Assembly (NCBI GenBank): GCA_031553885.1
Contig: JAVBKV010000004.1
Span: 62,001-126,000, forward strand
Source of the DNA: JAVBKV01 sp031553885
Lineage (GTDB): Bacteria > Bacteroidota > Bacteroidia > Bacteroidales > Azobacteroidaceae
Length of the DNA stretch: 64,000 nucleotides
Reading direction: 5' to 3'
Shown: piece by piece, positions 33,050-41,733 of the stretch
Layout: the number at the start of each line of letters is the position of its first letter
Position numbering within the stretch: position 1 is the first letter of the stretch
Made by a program: the position numbers and the translations under genes
Notes under the pieces: model-generated
The model's input: the letters and a program-made list of their open reading frames with translations, nothing else
Database searches by the model: none
Told to the model about the DNA's origin: nothing

Positions 33050-34333
33050 ATGAAAAGAAATATTGTTTTTTCCACTCTCATCCTGCACATTTCGATTTGT
33101 TGGGCTCAAAAAGTCAATGTGCAGGTTAATATTTCCGAGAGTTTTGCAAAAAAAATTAAAAGTTCCCAATGGGTATATTGGTACACTATGGAAGGAAATG
33201 AACGTGAATTTACAGATTCATGCTTTATCGTTCCAGATCAGAAATTGTTCTCCTTTGAAAAAGAAATAGGAATAGAATACCAGGGGGATCCTTATTTTTG
33301 TGAATTAATCTTCACAGAAGTTAAATCTATGATACTTTTTTATACAACTCCAGGTGCTAACATTAAAATGGAATTAAACGACAGTTTGTTGCTTTATCCT
33401 TCTAAATTCGAAGGGGATATAACCACACAAGAAATGCGTCAATACGGCAGCATAGCAGGTAAATATGAAAGACTTGAACGAATAAAAATACTAAGAGACT
33501 CATTATCTATGACAAAAGAAAACGAAACACGTTATAAACTGATAACAGACAGTATTCACTATTATGAAAATTATTACAAGTGGCCATATTGTCTGGATTT
33601 GTTCAAAATAATTCAAAGTCCACACGTCTATGAGTTCATCCTAGAAAGAAGGGCAGAAAATCTGCCACAGGAAACCATCGACAGTTTAGAGATTGAAATG
33701 AAGAAAAAATTTCCATATAGCAAAAGCATTAACAACCCGAAGTATGATCCTCCTTCAATTAAGAGCGAAAAGGCATTGGAACGTTTTTACCAAATCACCA
33801 ACCAAAGAATCCCAAAAAAGAAAGAAAAGAAAGTAATCCCACCCGAACAGTTGGAAAGAGAAAAAAAAGAACTGGACAAAATCTCTCCCTTGACTTTGGG
33901 TGATGAAGTAAAAGGCCTTTCTCTGAAAGGGATGGAGGATAAAGACATTCCATTGGACAGTATAAAAACCGAGTATATCCTGATCGATTTCTGGGCTGGT
34001 TGGTGTGGTCCCTGCCGGAGGGAAATGCCCAATCTCAAAAAAGCGCTCAGCCTGTATGATTCCAAATTAACCATCTATGCCATTTCTTTGGATTTTAATG
34101 AAACTGAATGGAAAAGAGCGGTACAACAAGACAAGAGTGAATCCCTGACCCATGTTTTTTCCAACAATGGTGATTTTGACACTAAAAAACTTAAGAAACG
34201 TTTCGGTATTACCGCCATTCCGGCCAATTTCCTGTTGGACAAAGATCGGAAAATCATTGCTGTCAATCTAAGAGGAGGTGCATTAGAAAAGAAAATGGAA
34301 GAATTAGTAACAGAAAATTTAGTTCTGAAATAA
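33050..34333 (+). CDS. TlpA-type thioredoxin-fold protein paired with peptide 3
   Basis: A 427-residue paralogue of the two preceding TlpA-like proteins. Signal peptide MKRNIVFSTLILHISICWAQ; active site WCGPC (Cys319 and Cys322) and GITAIPANFLLD are intact. The middle segment carries a slightly longer basic run (RIPKKKEKKVIPPEQLE). The N-terminal domain again departs from the other two, matching the greater divergence of peptide 3. It ends the tandem array; a worn copy of the border repeat follows at 34339-34374, but no peptide gene comes after it. Confidence 0.85.
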   Translation: MKRNIVFSTLILHISICWAQKVNVQVNISESFAKKIKSSQWVYWYTMEGNEREFTDSCFIVPDQKLFSFEKEIGIEYQGDPYFCELIFTEVKSMILFYTTPGANIKMELNDSLLLYPSKFEGDITTQEMRQYGSIAGKYERLERIKILRDSLSMTKENETRYKLITDSIHYYENYYKWPYCLDLFKIIQSPHVYEFILERRAENLPQETIDSLEIEMKKKFPYSKSINNPKYDPPSIKSEKALERFYQITNQRIPKKKEKKVIPPEQLEREKKELDKISPLTLGDEVKGLSLKGMEDKDIPLDSIKTEYILIDFWAGWCGPCRREMPNLKKALSLYDSKLTIYAISLDFNETEWKRAVQQDKSESLTHVFSNNGDFDTKKLKKRFGITAIPANFLLDKDRKIIAVNLRGGALEKKMEELVTENLVLK

Positions 34334-34453
34334 TTTAAAACATTTTATGCATTTAGATATCGATGACAAATAACTATTTTGAATTTTAATTGGACAAGAA
34401 TGATGATATAGTAACAATTCTATTCCGAATTCAAACAAACTCTAAACAAGAAT

Positions 34454-35140
34454 ATGAAAAAAAAACTCAATAAGATAATCAATCTTATAATCTCAAAATC
34501 GGCTGAAACACACGACCTTGGACTCCTTTCCGGAAAAACAGGCATAATTCTATTTTTATATCATTATTCTAAATATTCAGAAAATAAATTATATGCCGAT
34601 TTTGCAGGATTATTAATAGATGACATTTTTGATGATATTAATAACAAAATGACGATCTCTTTTGATAACGGATTATCCGGAGTGGGATGGGGAATTGAGT
34701 ATGCCTTAAAAAATAATTTTGTTGAAGGTGATTCTTATGAAATCCTGGAGGATATTGACAAACAAATAATGAGCCGGGATATCAAACGCATAGAAGATGA
34801 AACGTTAGAGTCTGGTTTAGAAGGTCTCTTTCATTACATTCTTTATCATCTACCTGAAAATAATACCATGCAATGTCCGTTTGATGATATTTATCTTAGT
34901 GATTTGGATATCGTTGCACAGAAAAAAAATGAAAACTGTAAGAACGAAGAATTACAGGTACTTCTTGCCATATATATAAACTGGAGAAATGGAAAAAAAA
35001 TGAAATATTCCCCGGACAAGCTAATGAAACGTTTTTTATCTTTTGAGATCGATGATGAAGACGAAACAAAAAATGACATCTCTCTCGGCTTATGCAAAGG
35101 ATACGCAGGAATTGGACTTCAAATTATGAAAACATACTAA
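34454..35140 (+). CDS. Short LanC-like protein
   Basis: A 228-residue protein that keeps several LanC-type helical-toroid motifs: DLGLLSGKTGIILFLYHYSK near the N-terminus, NGLSGVGWGIEYALKN (about 76-91), ESGLEGLFHYILYHL (about 119-133) and LGLCKGYAGIGLQIM at the C-terminus. LanC cyclases are about 400 residues and bind zinc by Cys, Cys and His. Here the protein is about half that length, and the final motif reads CK instead of CH, so classical thioether cyclisation is doubtful. It may be a reduced LanC-like partner of the glycosyltransferases. Its stop overlaps the next start (TAATG), so it is co-translated with the glycosyltransferase. Strongly AT-rich. Confidence 0.65.
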   Translation: MKKKLNKIINLIISKSAETHDLGLLSGKTGIILFLYHYSKYSENKLYADFAGLLIDDIFDDINNKMTISFDNGLSGVGWGIEYALKNNFVEGDSYEILEDIDKQIMSRDIKRIEDETLESGLEGLFHYILYHLPENNTMQCPFDDIYLSDLDIVAQKKNENCKNEELQVLLAIYINWRNGKKMKYSPDKLMKRFLSFEIDDEDETKNDISLGLCKGYAGIGLQIMKTY

Positions 35141-36387
35141 TGAAACACATATATTTATTTAATAAATCCACCATAGCTGCAGCATATGGAATTGGCACCT
35201 ATATAAAACAAATGACAAATTTTCTCGTCAACCAGAAAAATTTTTCTCTTCATATTGTAAATACAAATTCTAATAAAAAAGAATTTGAAACAGAAGATAA
35301 AGATGGTGTAAAAATTCACAACATACCTCATGAACCGTCCAGTAATATGGACAGATATTATAGAAATATCTTCTTCTTATTACAACCACACATAGAGCAA
35401 AACCACACAAACAATAATAATGACGAGTTAATTTTTCATTTTAATTTTTATCAGGATATTCCTTTAATAAAAACGTTTAAAGAATATTATCCTAAATGTA
35501 AAATTATTTTTTCAATTCATTATTTGAATTGGGGATTTTTAATAAAGGGGAATCTGTCTTATTTCAAACGAATTATAGCACAGGATCCTCAGAACCTAAT
35601 CGAACCTAAGGAAAAAAGTGTTGCTGAAATTTTCAAAAATGAAAAAGAAGTTTTTATCACATCGGATAAGATCATTTGCCTGGCCAGGTTTACAAAACAA
35701 TTATTATTGGAAGATTATAAAATTTCTGAAAATAAAATAAACGTAATTTACAATGGGCTTGAGGATAATATTGTATTCTTATCACAAAAAGGAAAGAAAG
35801 AACTTAAGAAAAAATATTTTATTCCAAATAATGAAAAAATCATATTGTTTGTCGGCAGATTAAGCGAAGGAAAAGGCATTGACATTACAATAAAAGCTTT
35901 TATAAATACAATTAAGAAAGGTCTTAACTACAGGCTTATTATAGTTGGTGACGGAGATCATTCCAGATACTTGAAAGAATGCCAGGATGTATGGGGGAGG
36001 ATTACTTTTACAGGCCGGATAGAACAAAAAACACTTTATCAATTTTATCAAATTGCAGACGTTGGAATTATGCCATCAACCAACGAACAGTGTAGTTATG
36101 TTGCCATCGAAATGCTAGCTCATGGTATACCATTAATAGCTTCTACCACAACAGGACTAGGGGAAATGCTTAAGCCGGAACTTGAATACTTGACCTCAGA
36201 AGTTAAAGAAGAAGATAATGATGTAATCCTTTCTGTTGAAGATTATACAGATAAAATATTATATGTACTTGAACAACCTAAAGATCAAATTAAAAAAATT
36301 AGAAAACAATGCAGAAAGCTCTATCTAGAAAGATATGAAATTAGTATAATGAAAAACAACCTACTCAACACCTATAGTAATATATAA
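35140..36387 (+). CDS. GT4-type glycosyltransferase (TIGR04157-like)
   Basis: A 415-residue GT-B fold enzyme. It starts MKHIYLFNKSTIAAAYGIGTYIKQMTNFL, which suits the acceptor-binding half with a glycine-rich loop. The C-terminal half has IILFVGRLSEGKGIDITIKAF and the nucleotide-sugar motif MPSTNEQCSYVAIEMLAHGIPLIAS (E-x7-E type). It resembles the Bacteroidetes glycosyltransferase group found beside GG-leader peptide loci (TIGR04157), recalled rather than searched. It could decorate the peptides or a carrier. The start at 35140 overlaps the LanC-like stop; a longer frame from 35092 overlaps that gene without reason. Very AT-rich. Confidence 0.8.
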   Translation: MKHIYLFNKSTIAAAYGIGTYIKQMTNFLVNQKNFSLHIVNTNSNKKEFETEDKDGVKIHNIPHEPSSNMDRYYRNIFFLLQPHIEQNHTNNNNDELIFHFNFYQDIPLIKTFKEYYPKCKIIFSIHYLNWGFLIKGNLSYFKRIIAQDPQNLIEPKEKSVAEIFKNEKEVFITSDKIICLARFTKQLLLEDYKISENKINVIYNGLEDNIVFLSQKGKKELKKKYFIPNNEKIILFVGRLSEGKGIDITIKAFINTIKKGLNYRLIIVGDGDHSRYLKECQDVWGRITFTGRIEQKTLYQFYQIADVGIMPSTNEQCSYVAIEMLAHGIPLIASTTTGLGEMLKPELEYLTSEVKEEDNDVILSVEDYTDKILYVLEQPKDQIKKIRKQCRKLYLERYEISIMKNNLLNTYSNI

Positions 36388-36530
36388 AACAGGCATTTAC
36401 ACAAAGAATATGGTGACTTAGTTTAAATGGTATTAGGATATATGAACATTCCTTATAGATTTACTTTTAGATAAAGAAAAATACAGACAATAACAAATTC
36501 TAAAAATATATATAATTATCTGGATTAAGT

Positions 36531-37361
36531 ATGACCACCCCTTCTGTCAGCGTAATATTGCCCATGTTCAACTCCTCTCTTTACATACAAGAGGCTATTG
36601 AAAGCATACTCCAACAAACATTTACGGATTTTGAATTAATTGTAGTGGACGATGGATCATCAGACAATAGTCCGTCTTTAGTCAAGGCATACAATGACAG
36701 TCGCATTCGTTTATTATTGAATGACCACGATTTTATTGGCTCTTTGAACCTGGGTATTCTCAATTCAAGAGGAAAATACATCGTCCGGATGGATGCCGAT
36801 GACATCATGTTTCCTGACCGTTTACAAAAACAAGTTGATTTCATGGAACAATATCCGGAAATATCCGTTTGCGGTTCTTTTGCAGAAGTATTTGGTGACG
36901 GGAGTGGGACCATACGGGTAGCTACAAAACATGAAGAGATTGTTTTGTCCATGATTTTGTACAACCCAATGATTCATCCTTCTGTTATTATACGCCGGTC
37001 CGATCTTCAAAACAACGGTTACAAAACAGGATATCCTTGTGCGGAAGATTATAAGTTATGGACAGACTTAGCATCCCAAGATTTTCGTTTTGCCAACCTA
37101 CCGGATGTATTGTTAAAATACCGTCGCTCTCCAAGCCAGGTTACACAAACAAAAGGTGAAGAAATGTTCAATTCCACTTTCAAAATACAGATGGAATATG
37201 CAGAAAAAGTATTAGAGAAAATCACTGAAAAGGACGAAGGACTCGTTGATTTTCTGAATCATCTGATTGAAGCGACAAATGAAAAACGAATTTCAACTCA
37301 AAGCTTTATCAGGATAACCCATGCAGTTTATACAGATGTCTTAAAAAAACAACAAACATGA
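36531..37361 (+). CDS. GT2 glycosyltransferase
   Basis: A 276-residue GT-A fold enzyme: SVILPMFNSSLYIQEAIESIL, then FELIVVDDGSSDNS, DRLQKQVDFMEQYPEISVCGSF and the metal-binding MDADD. The C-terminal part, AEDYKLWTDLASQDFRFANLP with KYRRSPSQVT, is typical of small capsule/LPS-type GT2 enzymes. It transfers one sugar from a nucleotide donor; the acceptor is unknown. It is separated from the GT4 gene by 143 AT-rich bases without a clear terminator, and its stop overlaps the next start (ATGA). Its place in the peptide locus suggests peptide or surface-glycan modification. Confidence 0.85.
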   Translation: MTTPSVSVILPMFNSSLYIQEAIESILQQTFTDFELIVVDDGSSDNSPSLVKAYNDSRIRLLLNDHDFIGSLNLGILNSRGKYIVRMDADDIMFPDRLQKQVDFMEQYPEISVCGSFAEVFGDGSGTIRVATKHEEIVLSMILYNPMIHPSVIIRRSDLQNNGYKTGYPCAEDYKLWTDLASQDFRFANLPDVLLKYRRSPSQVTQTKGEEMFNSTFKIQMEYAEKVLEKITEKDEGLVDFLNHLIEATNEKRISTQSFIRITHAVYTDVLKKQQT

Positions 37362-38212
37362 ATTTCATTGGATTAAAATACTCGACCTCAATTAATGTTG
37401 GTGATTACATTCAATCCATCGCAACCGAACAATTCACGCCCCCTGTAAAATACCGGTTCGACCGCGATTTTCTCGGAGAGATTGGAAATAAAAGAAAAAA
37501 AAACATTTTAATCACCAATGGCTGGTTTTCTCATTACCCTAAACAATGTTTTCCTTTTTCAAGTACTATTATACCCCTGTTCTTCGGATTACATATCACA
37601 AACTGGAACGACTGCTGGGAATATATATTGACAAAGCCAGTTCTCGATTTTTTCAAAAACAACGAACCAATTGGTTGCCGTGATCAATATACTGCAAACA
37701 GATTAAAAGAAAATGGAATTGATGCTTATTATTCCAAATGCCTTACATTGACACTCCCCCGGAGAGATATTACTCCACGAAAAAATAAGTATGTTATTAT
37801 GGATGCTTCTCGATTTCAATTGCCCGATTCGATTAGAAAAAAATCAGAACATTTCACCCAACATTTTCCGGAAAATTGCTCAGAACGCGAAAAATTTGCC
37901 ATAGCCAATCAACTCTTAAAATATTACCGTCAAAAAGCCAGCGCAGTAATCACCACCCGGTTACATTGCGCTCTTCCTTGTTTAGCGATAGGAATCCCTG
38001 TTATTTTCATTGGCAATCCAGATGATTACCGTCTCAGTATTTTAAAAGATATCGGTATAAAAATAAATACACACGAAGAAATTGCACAGTTGACTCATTG
38101 GGATGATCTTTTTCAAACAATTGACTTCGGACATATCGAAAACATAAAAAATGAGATCATTCTTGATATAAACAATAGAATCAGTCAAATTCAGGAATTT
38201 TATTCCTCATAA
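37358..38212 (+). CDS. Polysaccharide pyruvyltransferase-like protein
   Basis: A 284-residue protein of the polysaccharide pyruvyl transferase family (GT-B-like). Visible marks are NVGDYIQSIATEQF at the N-terminus, EPIGCRDQYTANRLKENGIDAYYSKCLTLTL in the middle, and TTRLHCALPCLAIGIPVIFIGNP, the family's Arg-Leu-His donor motif. Members transfer pyruvate, or act as glycosyltransferases, on cell-surface sugars. Small members also occur beside modified-peptide genes in Bacteroidetes. It overlaps the GT2 gene by 4 nt and is the last gene of the island; it converges on the FAD oxidoreductase gene. Confidence 0.8.
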   Translation: MNFIGLKYSTSINVGDYIQSIATEQFTPPVKYRFDRDFLGEIGNKRKKNILITNGWFSHYPKQCFPFSSTIIPLFFGLHITNWNDCWEYILTKPVLDFFKNNEPIGCRDQYTANRLKENGIDAYYSKCLTLTLPRRDITPRKNKYVIMDASRFQLPDSIRKKSEHFTQHFPENCSEREKFAIANQLLKYYRQKASAVITTRLHCALPCLAIGIPVIFIGNPDDYRLSILKDIGIKINTHEEIAQLTHWDDLFQTIDFGHIENIKNEIILDINNRISQIQEFYSS

Positions 38213-38263
38213 AAGCATTTGTATTTGTTAGAACATCCCAATGAGTCCCGATTACGAATAGTC

Positions 38264-40072
38264 TTACTTAAACCGGCTCTTTAATTCGTCCAGGTGCTTG
38301 GCATAAACCTCCCTTGGTGTACAATTATACTTCTTACATATATCCGCAGCAACTGCAACCAGCTCACCCATCATTCCCGTGGTCCGTTGTACCCGTGTCG
38401 AAGCCAATGCAATATGGGAAACGCTTACTTGCCTTCCCGCCATAAACAAGTTATCGATATTTCTTGAATAAAGACACCGGTAAGGCACACGATAGGGCGG
38501 ATTCACCTGATCGTCGCGAAGGTAACGGCGGGGCGTACCCAGGTCATTGAACCCATGCTTCATGGTAGAAATGAATTCCTCACCGGGAAAGAAAAACGTA
38601 TTTTTAGGTGTAGGAAAATGCTGGTCGATGGAATAACTGCCGTACACCATGGCATCGTCGTATTTTTTGTATTCCCCTTCGGCATCCTGTTGCAGGAAAA
38701 TTACATCGCCGATCAAACGACGGGATTCCCTTTTCCCCGCAATATAAAATAACTTGTTTAACTTCCGTTTTTTGTATTCCTCTTTAAACTTAGGATTGTT
38801 TTTCAGGAAAGCCCAGTTTCCATAAATGGCGCGGAAGAGATAATCCCGGATATATTCGGCTTCATTGACCTGATCGTATCTGAAACCGGTTTCCCACCAG
38901 TTACTTCCGGAGAAAACAGCCTCGCAGGATTCAGCGTTAAATTGTATCGCCCAGTCGCATACCGGGAATGCAACCTCTTTATCCGCATCTATACTACCCC
39001 AGGTCAGCGATGTTCCCAATGTGATATTGTCCGATCGGTCCGGAGCCAGGGTTTCCCTTGTATCACCACGCATTTCACGACCCACCCGGTATTCGGCTCC
39101 GGCTAAGTATCCGACATTTCCGTCGCCCGTACAATCCACAAAAAGCGGGGCATGAAACCTATATTCTCTACTGTTTTCGATATGTTTAGCCGTAACTGAG
39201 CGGATACTATTTCCCTCTTTTTCAAGCGAGAAAACATACATATTCGGGAAATAGGATAAATTCTTTTCAGCAGCAAGCATTTGATCGATACGTTCCGGAT
39301 TACGGTACACATTTCCGATCTCTTTGATTACATCGCCTAACTTCGGATAAGGTTGGGCCTGAATATCCCCGCTCGCCACAATACTGACTTCCACGCTGTT
39401 GTTTCCTCCTGGCACAGGGCGGTTATGGATCAGTGCGACTTTCAACCCCTCCCTGGCTCCTTTTATTGCAGCGCTTAATCCGGCCGTTCCTGCACCCACG
39501 ACTACAAGATCAAAAGTCCCCGCATTTTCTGCTTTTTCCGGTAAACCAAGCATTTTTTTTCTGAAAAGGGACAATGCTTCACCAACATTGGGAACAGGAG
39601 TATTTTTATCCCGTTTAAAAAGAATGGCATCGCACCTTCCTTCAAATCCGGTTAAATCCTGTAATTCAACAACATTGTTTTTGTCTGTGATTTCAATAGA
39701 TCCGGCATATTCCCAGTCCCATTGCTTACCGAATCCCAATTCATTTTCAAGCGTAATATTGTTTACCTTGATTTTAAATTTACCGGGAGATTCATCCACA
39801 TTCCAGGGAGAACACCAGTTCCAGGTCCGCGCATACACATGCCATACTCCTTTACGGGGAATGGTTACACTGGTTTTTGCATTTGCAACGGGAGTCCCAA
39901 GTCCATGCGCCAGCAAGAACGGAGAGCCCATCTGATCCATAAATTGTTGATCGAGGACCCATCCTCCTTTTTCTTCAAACGCTTCCGTTTCAACCAGAAC
40001 CAGGTCCTTCGACTGAGCACCGGCCTTATTAACAACAAGGAAACACAAAAATGCAACAAACAAGCATCTCAT
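38264..40072 (-). CDS. Secreted FAD-dependent oxidoreductase with N-terminal carbohydrate-binding-like domain
   Basis: A 602-residue protein with signal peptide MRCLFVAFLCFLVVNKAGAQ. Residues 25-155 form a beta-rich domain (VETEAFEEKGGWVLDQQFMD, WHVYARTWNWCSPW, GEFKI-type strands) like the carbohydrate-binding modules joined to such enzymes. From about 183 there is a PF12831-type FAD domain: FDLVVVGAGTAGLSAAIKGAREGLKVALI, then PLFVDCTGDGNVGYLAGAEY, and the C-terminal NLFMAGRQVSVSHIALASTRVQRTTG. These secreted FAD proteins are frequent in Bacteroidetes sugar-degradation loci and may oxidise sugars; the substrate is unknown. It stands alone, converging on the pyruvyltransferase-like gene. Confidence 0.85.
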   Translation of the reverse strand: MRCLFVAFLCFLVVNKAGAQSKDLVLVETEAFEEKGGWVLDQQFMDQMGSPFLLAHGLGTPVANAKTSVTIPRKGVWHVYARTWNWCSPWNVDESPGKFKIKVNNITLENELGFGKQWDWEYAGSIEITDKNNVVELQDLTGFEGRCDAILFKRDKNTPVPNVGEALSLFRKKMLGLPEKAENAGTFDLVVVGAGTAGLSAAIKGAREGLKVALIHNRPVPGGNNSVEVSIVASGDIQAQPYPKLGDVIKEIGNVYRNPERIDQMLAAEKNLSYFPNMYVFSLEKEGNSIRSVTAKHIENSREYRFHAPLFVDCTGDGNVGYLAGAEYRVGREMRGDTRETLAPDRSDNITLGTSLTWGSIDADKEVAFPVCDWAIQFNAESCEAVFSGSNWWETGFRYDQVNEAEYIRDYLFRAIYGNWAFLKNNPKFKEEYKKRKLNKLFYIAGKRESRRLIGDVIFLQQDAEGEYKKYDDAMVYGSYSIDQHFPTPKNTFFFPGEEFISTMKHGFNDLGTPRRYLRDDQVNPPYRVPYRCLYSRNIDNLFMAGRQVSVSHIALASTRVQRTTGMMGELVAVAADICKKYNCTPREVYAKHLDELKSRFK

Positions 40073-40484
40073 AAGCTTTTAATTTTATGGTTTTTTCTAT
40101 GAATTGTTTTTACTCTGTCAGGAGTATGAAGGTTCAGGGCAAAAATACACAATTGATTGCAGTATCGTTCAATCATTTCTAAAAAAATTATAAGATAAAA
40201 TGATTATAGGATATGTATCCCAACTGTATCCCTAAGGGATACGACTAGGCAAAACATCAGATAATCATTAAGATAAACCAATCTAATGTCAAAAAGTGTT
40301 TGGCATATTATTTGTTTATGATACAAAATACAAACTGAATGCCATCATGGATAAGATAGAGGAGAGATACAATCCGGAGGTCTGCCGTAATTTTAAACTA
40401 ATTTACAAAAATCTAAAAAAATAATTGTATCTTTGTTGTTTGCGTACACGTAATCCTATTTATCTAATTAATTAACAATCAATA
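40073..40484. other. Intergenic region with divergent promoters
   Basis: No gene of normal size. It separates the divergent FAD oxidoreductase and SDR genes. A 24-codon frame at 40347 (MDKIEERYNPEVCRNFKLIY onward) could be a remnant or a small protein, with no support either way. The SDR -7 box lies near its right end. Confidence 0.4.
40428..40435 (+). promoter_or_regulatory. -7 box for the SDR gene
   Basis: TATCTTTG matches TAnnTTTG; predicted start about 40442, 43 nt before the ATG at 40485. Confidence 0.5.
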
Positions 40485-41300
40485 ATGGAAAATATGTTCA
40501 GTATCAAGGGCAAAGTTGCCGTCATCACCGGAGCAGGTGGAGTATTGGGTGGAAGCATCGCTAACAGTTTTGTTCAGGCCGGAGCCAAAATCGTAGTTCT
40601 TGACATCCGTCAGGAAAACCTGGACAGCCGGGTCAAAGAACTGCAGGATGCAGGTGGAGAAGCCATCGGCTTTATCTGCAACGTTCTGAATATGGACAGT
40701 TTGAACGAAACAGCCCAGAAAATCGTTGCTCACTGGGGACGGATCGACATCCTGATCAACTGTGCCGGTGGAAATGTTCCCGGCGCTACACTGGCCGAAG
40801 ACCAAACTATTTTCGACATGAAAATCGAAGACTGGGAAAAAGTAACCAACCTGAACCAGAACGGAACAGTATATCCCTCCCTGGCCTTCGGTAAAGTTAT
40901 GGCCCAGCAAAAGAAAGGAAGTATCATCAACATTTCATCCATGACGACTTACTCCGCATTGACCCGTGTACCGGGTTATTCGGTAGCTAAAACAGGCATC
41001 AATATTTTTACCAAATGGATGGCTACGGAAATGGCTCAGAAATTCGGAGAAGGCGTCCGTGTCAATGCTATTGCTCCCGGATTCTTCATCGGCGACCAAA
41101 ACCGTGCTGTATTGATCAATCCGGATGGTTCGCTAACCGACAGAAGTAAAAAAATAATCGCTAAAACCCCGATGGGACGCTTTGGAGACATCAACGAACT
41201 GAACGGTGCCGTACAGTTCCTGTGCTCTGATGCAGCAGGCTTTATCACCGGCGCTATCCTCCCGATCGACGGCGGATTCAGTGCTTTCAGCGGAGTGTAA
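40485..41300 (+). CDS. SDR oxidoreductase, probably D-mannonate oxidoreductase (fructuronate reductase)
   Basis: A 271-residue classical short-chain dehydrogenase: cofactor loop VAVITGAGGVLGG, Asp at the end of strand 2 (VVLDIRQ, favouring NAD), the NCAGG motif, Ser in NISSMTTYSAL and the catalytic YSVAK. The insertion DQNRAVLINPDGSLTDRSKKIIAKTPMGRFG is characteristic of the SDR-type mannonate oxidoreductases of Firmicutes and Bacteroidetes, which interconvert D-mannonate and D-fructuronate in glucuronate breakdown. The partner dehydratase gene uxuA is not in the window. Single gene, followed by a 100-nt gap. Confidence 0.75.
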   Translation: MENMFSIKGKVAVITGAGGVLGGSIANSFVQAGAKIVVLDIRQENLDSRVKELQDAGGEAIGFICNVLNMDSLNETAQKIVAHWGRIDILINCAGGNVPGATLAEDQTIFDMKIEDWEKVTNLNQNGTVYPSLAFGKVMAQQKKGSIINISSMTTYSALTRVPGYSVAKTGINIFTKWMATEMAQKFGEGVRVNAIAPGFFIGDQNRAVLINPDGSLTDRSKKIIAKTPMGRFGDINELNGAVQFLCSDAAGFITGAILPIDGGFSAFSGV

Positions 41301-41400
41301 GAATTCATTCACTTGTTCAAAGAAAACCTAATTCGTAACAAAAAACTCTGAAAATTGTTATACACAAACAAATAAGTACGTTTATCTTAAATTTTATTTT

Positions 41401-41733
41401 ATGGCAAAATTTGAAATTACAACCAGAAAAAACGGAGAGTTCCAGTTCAATCTAAAGGCTGGTAACGGCCAGGTGATCTTAACAAGCGAAGGATATAAAA
41501 CCAAAGCTTCCTGTACGAACGGAATCGAATCAGTCAAAAAAAATGCTCAGGATGAAAGCAAGTTTGAGAAAAAAGATTCGGCAAACGGGAAATTTCATTT
41601 CAATCTGAAAGCAACAAACGGACAAGTAATCGGTAGCAGTCAGATATATGAATCGATCGCTTCCCGCGACAATGGAATTGCTTCTGTAATGAAAAATGCA
41701 CCGGAAGCAGGAATTAACGATTTGACTTTATAA
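41401..41733 (+). CDS. YegP-like DUF1508 protein
   Basis: A 110-residue protein made of two tandem DUF1508 repeats: FEITTRKNGEFQFNLKAGNG with VILTSEGYKTKASCTNGIESVKKNA, and KKDSANGKFHFNLKATNG with VIGSSQIYESIASRDNGIASVMKNA. Each repeat is a small beta-beta-alpha unit. E. coli YegP has the same double form; the function is not established. Its stop overlaps the tsaE start by one base, suggesting co-translation. Confidence 0.9.
   Translation: MAKFEITTRKNGEFQFNLKAGNGQVILTSEGYKTKASCTNGIESVKKNAQDESKFEKKDSANGKFHFNLKATNGQVIGSSQIYESIASRDNGIASVMKNAPEAGINDLTL

Larger units (their letters stand above)
28993..34374 (+). repeat. Three-unit tandem array of peptide-plus-thioredoxin cassettes
   Basis: Three units of about 1.78 kb each contain a stem-loop, a GG-leader peptide gene, a large hairpin and a TlpA-like gene. 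Unit borders carry a shared ~35-bp sequence (CATTTTACGCATTTAGATGT and neighbours) at 28993-29030, 30772-30807, 32551-32586 and, more worn, 34339-34374. The first copy is the true 3' end of the VKOR-fusion gene, so the duplicated segment began inside that gene. Confidence 0.85.

Noticed and set aside
29112..34333. Thought of the array as an insertion sequence or integron cassette set
   Set aside because: No transposase, integrase or attC-like ends are present; the borders are copies of a neighbouring gene end, which points to ordinary tandem duplication.
34454..35140. Lanthipeptide synthetase making thioether rings
   Set aside because: No dehydratase (LanB or LanM) is present, the LanC-like protein is short and its zinc His is replaced; disulfides explain the Cys residues better.
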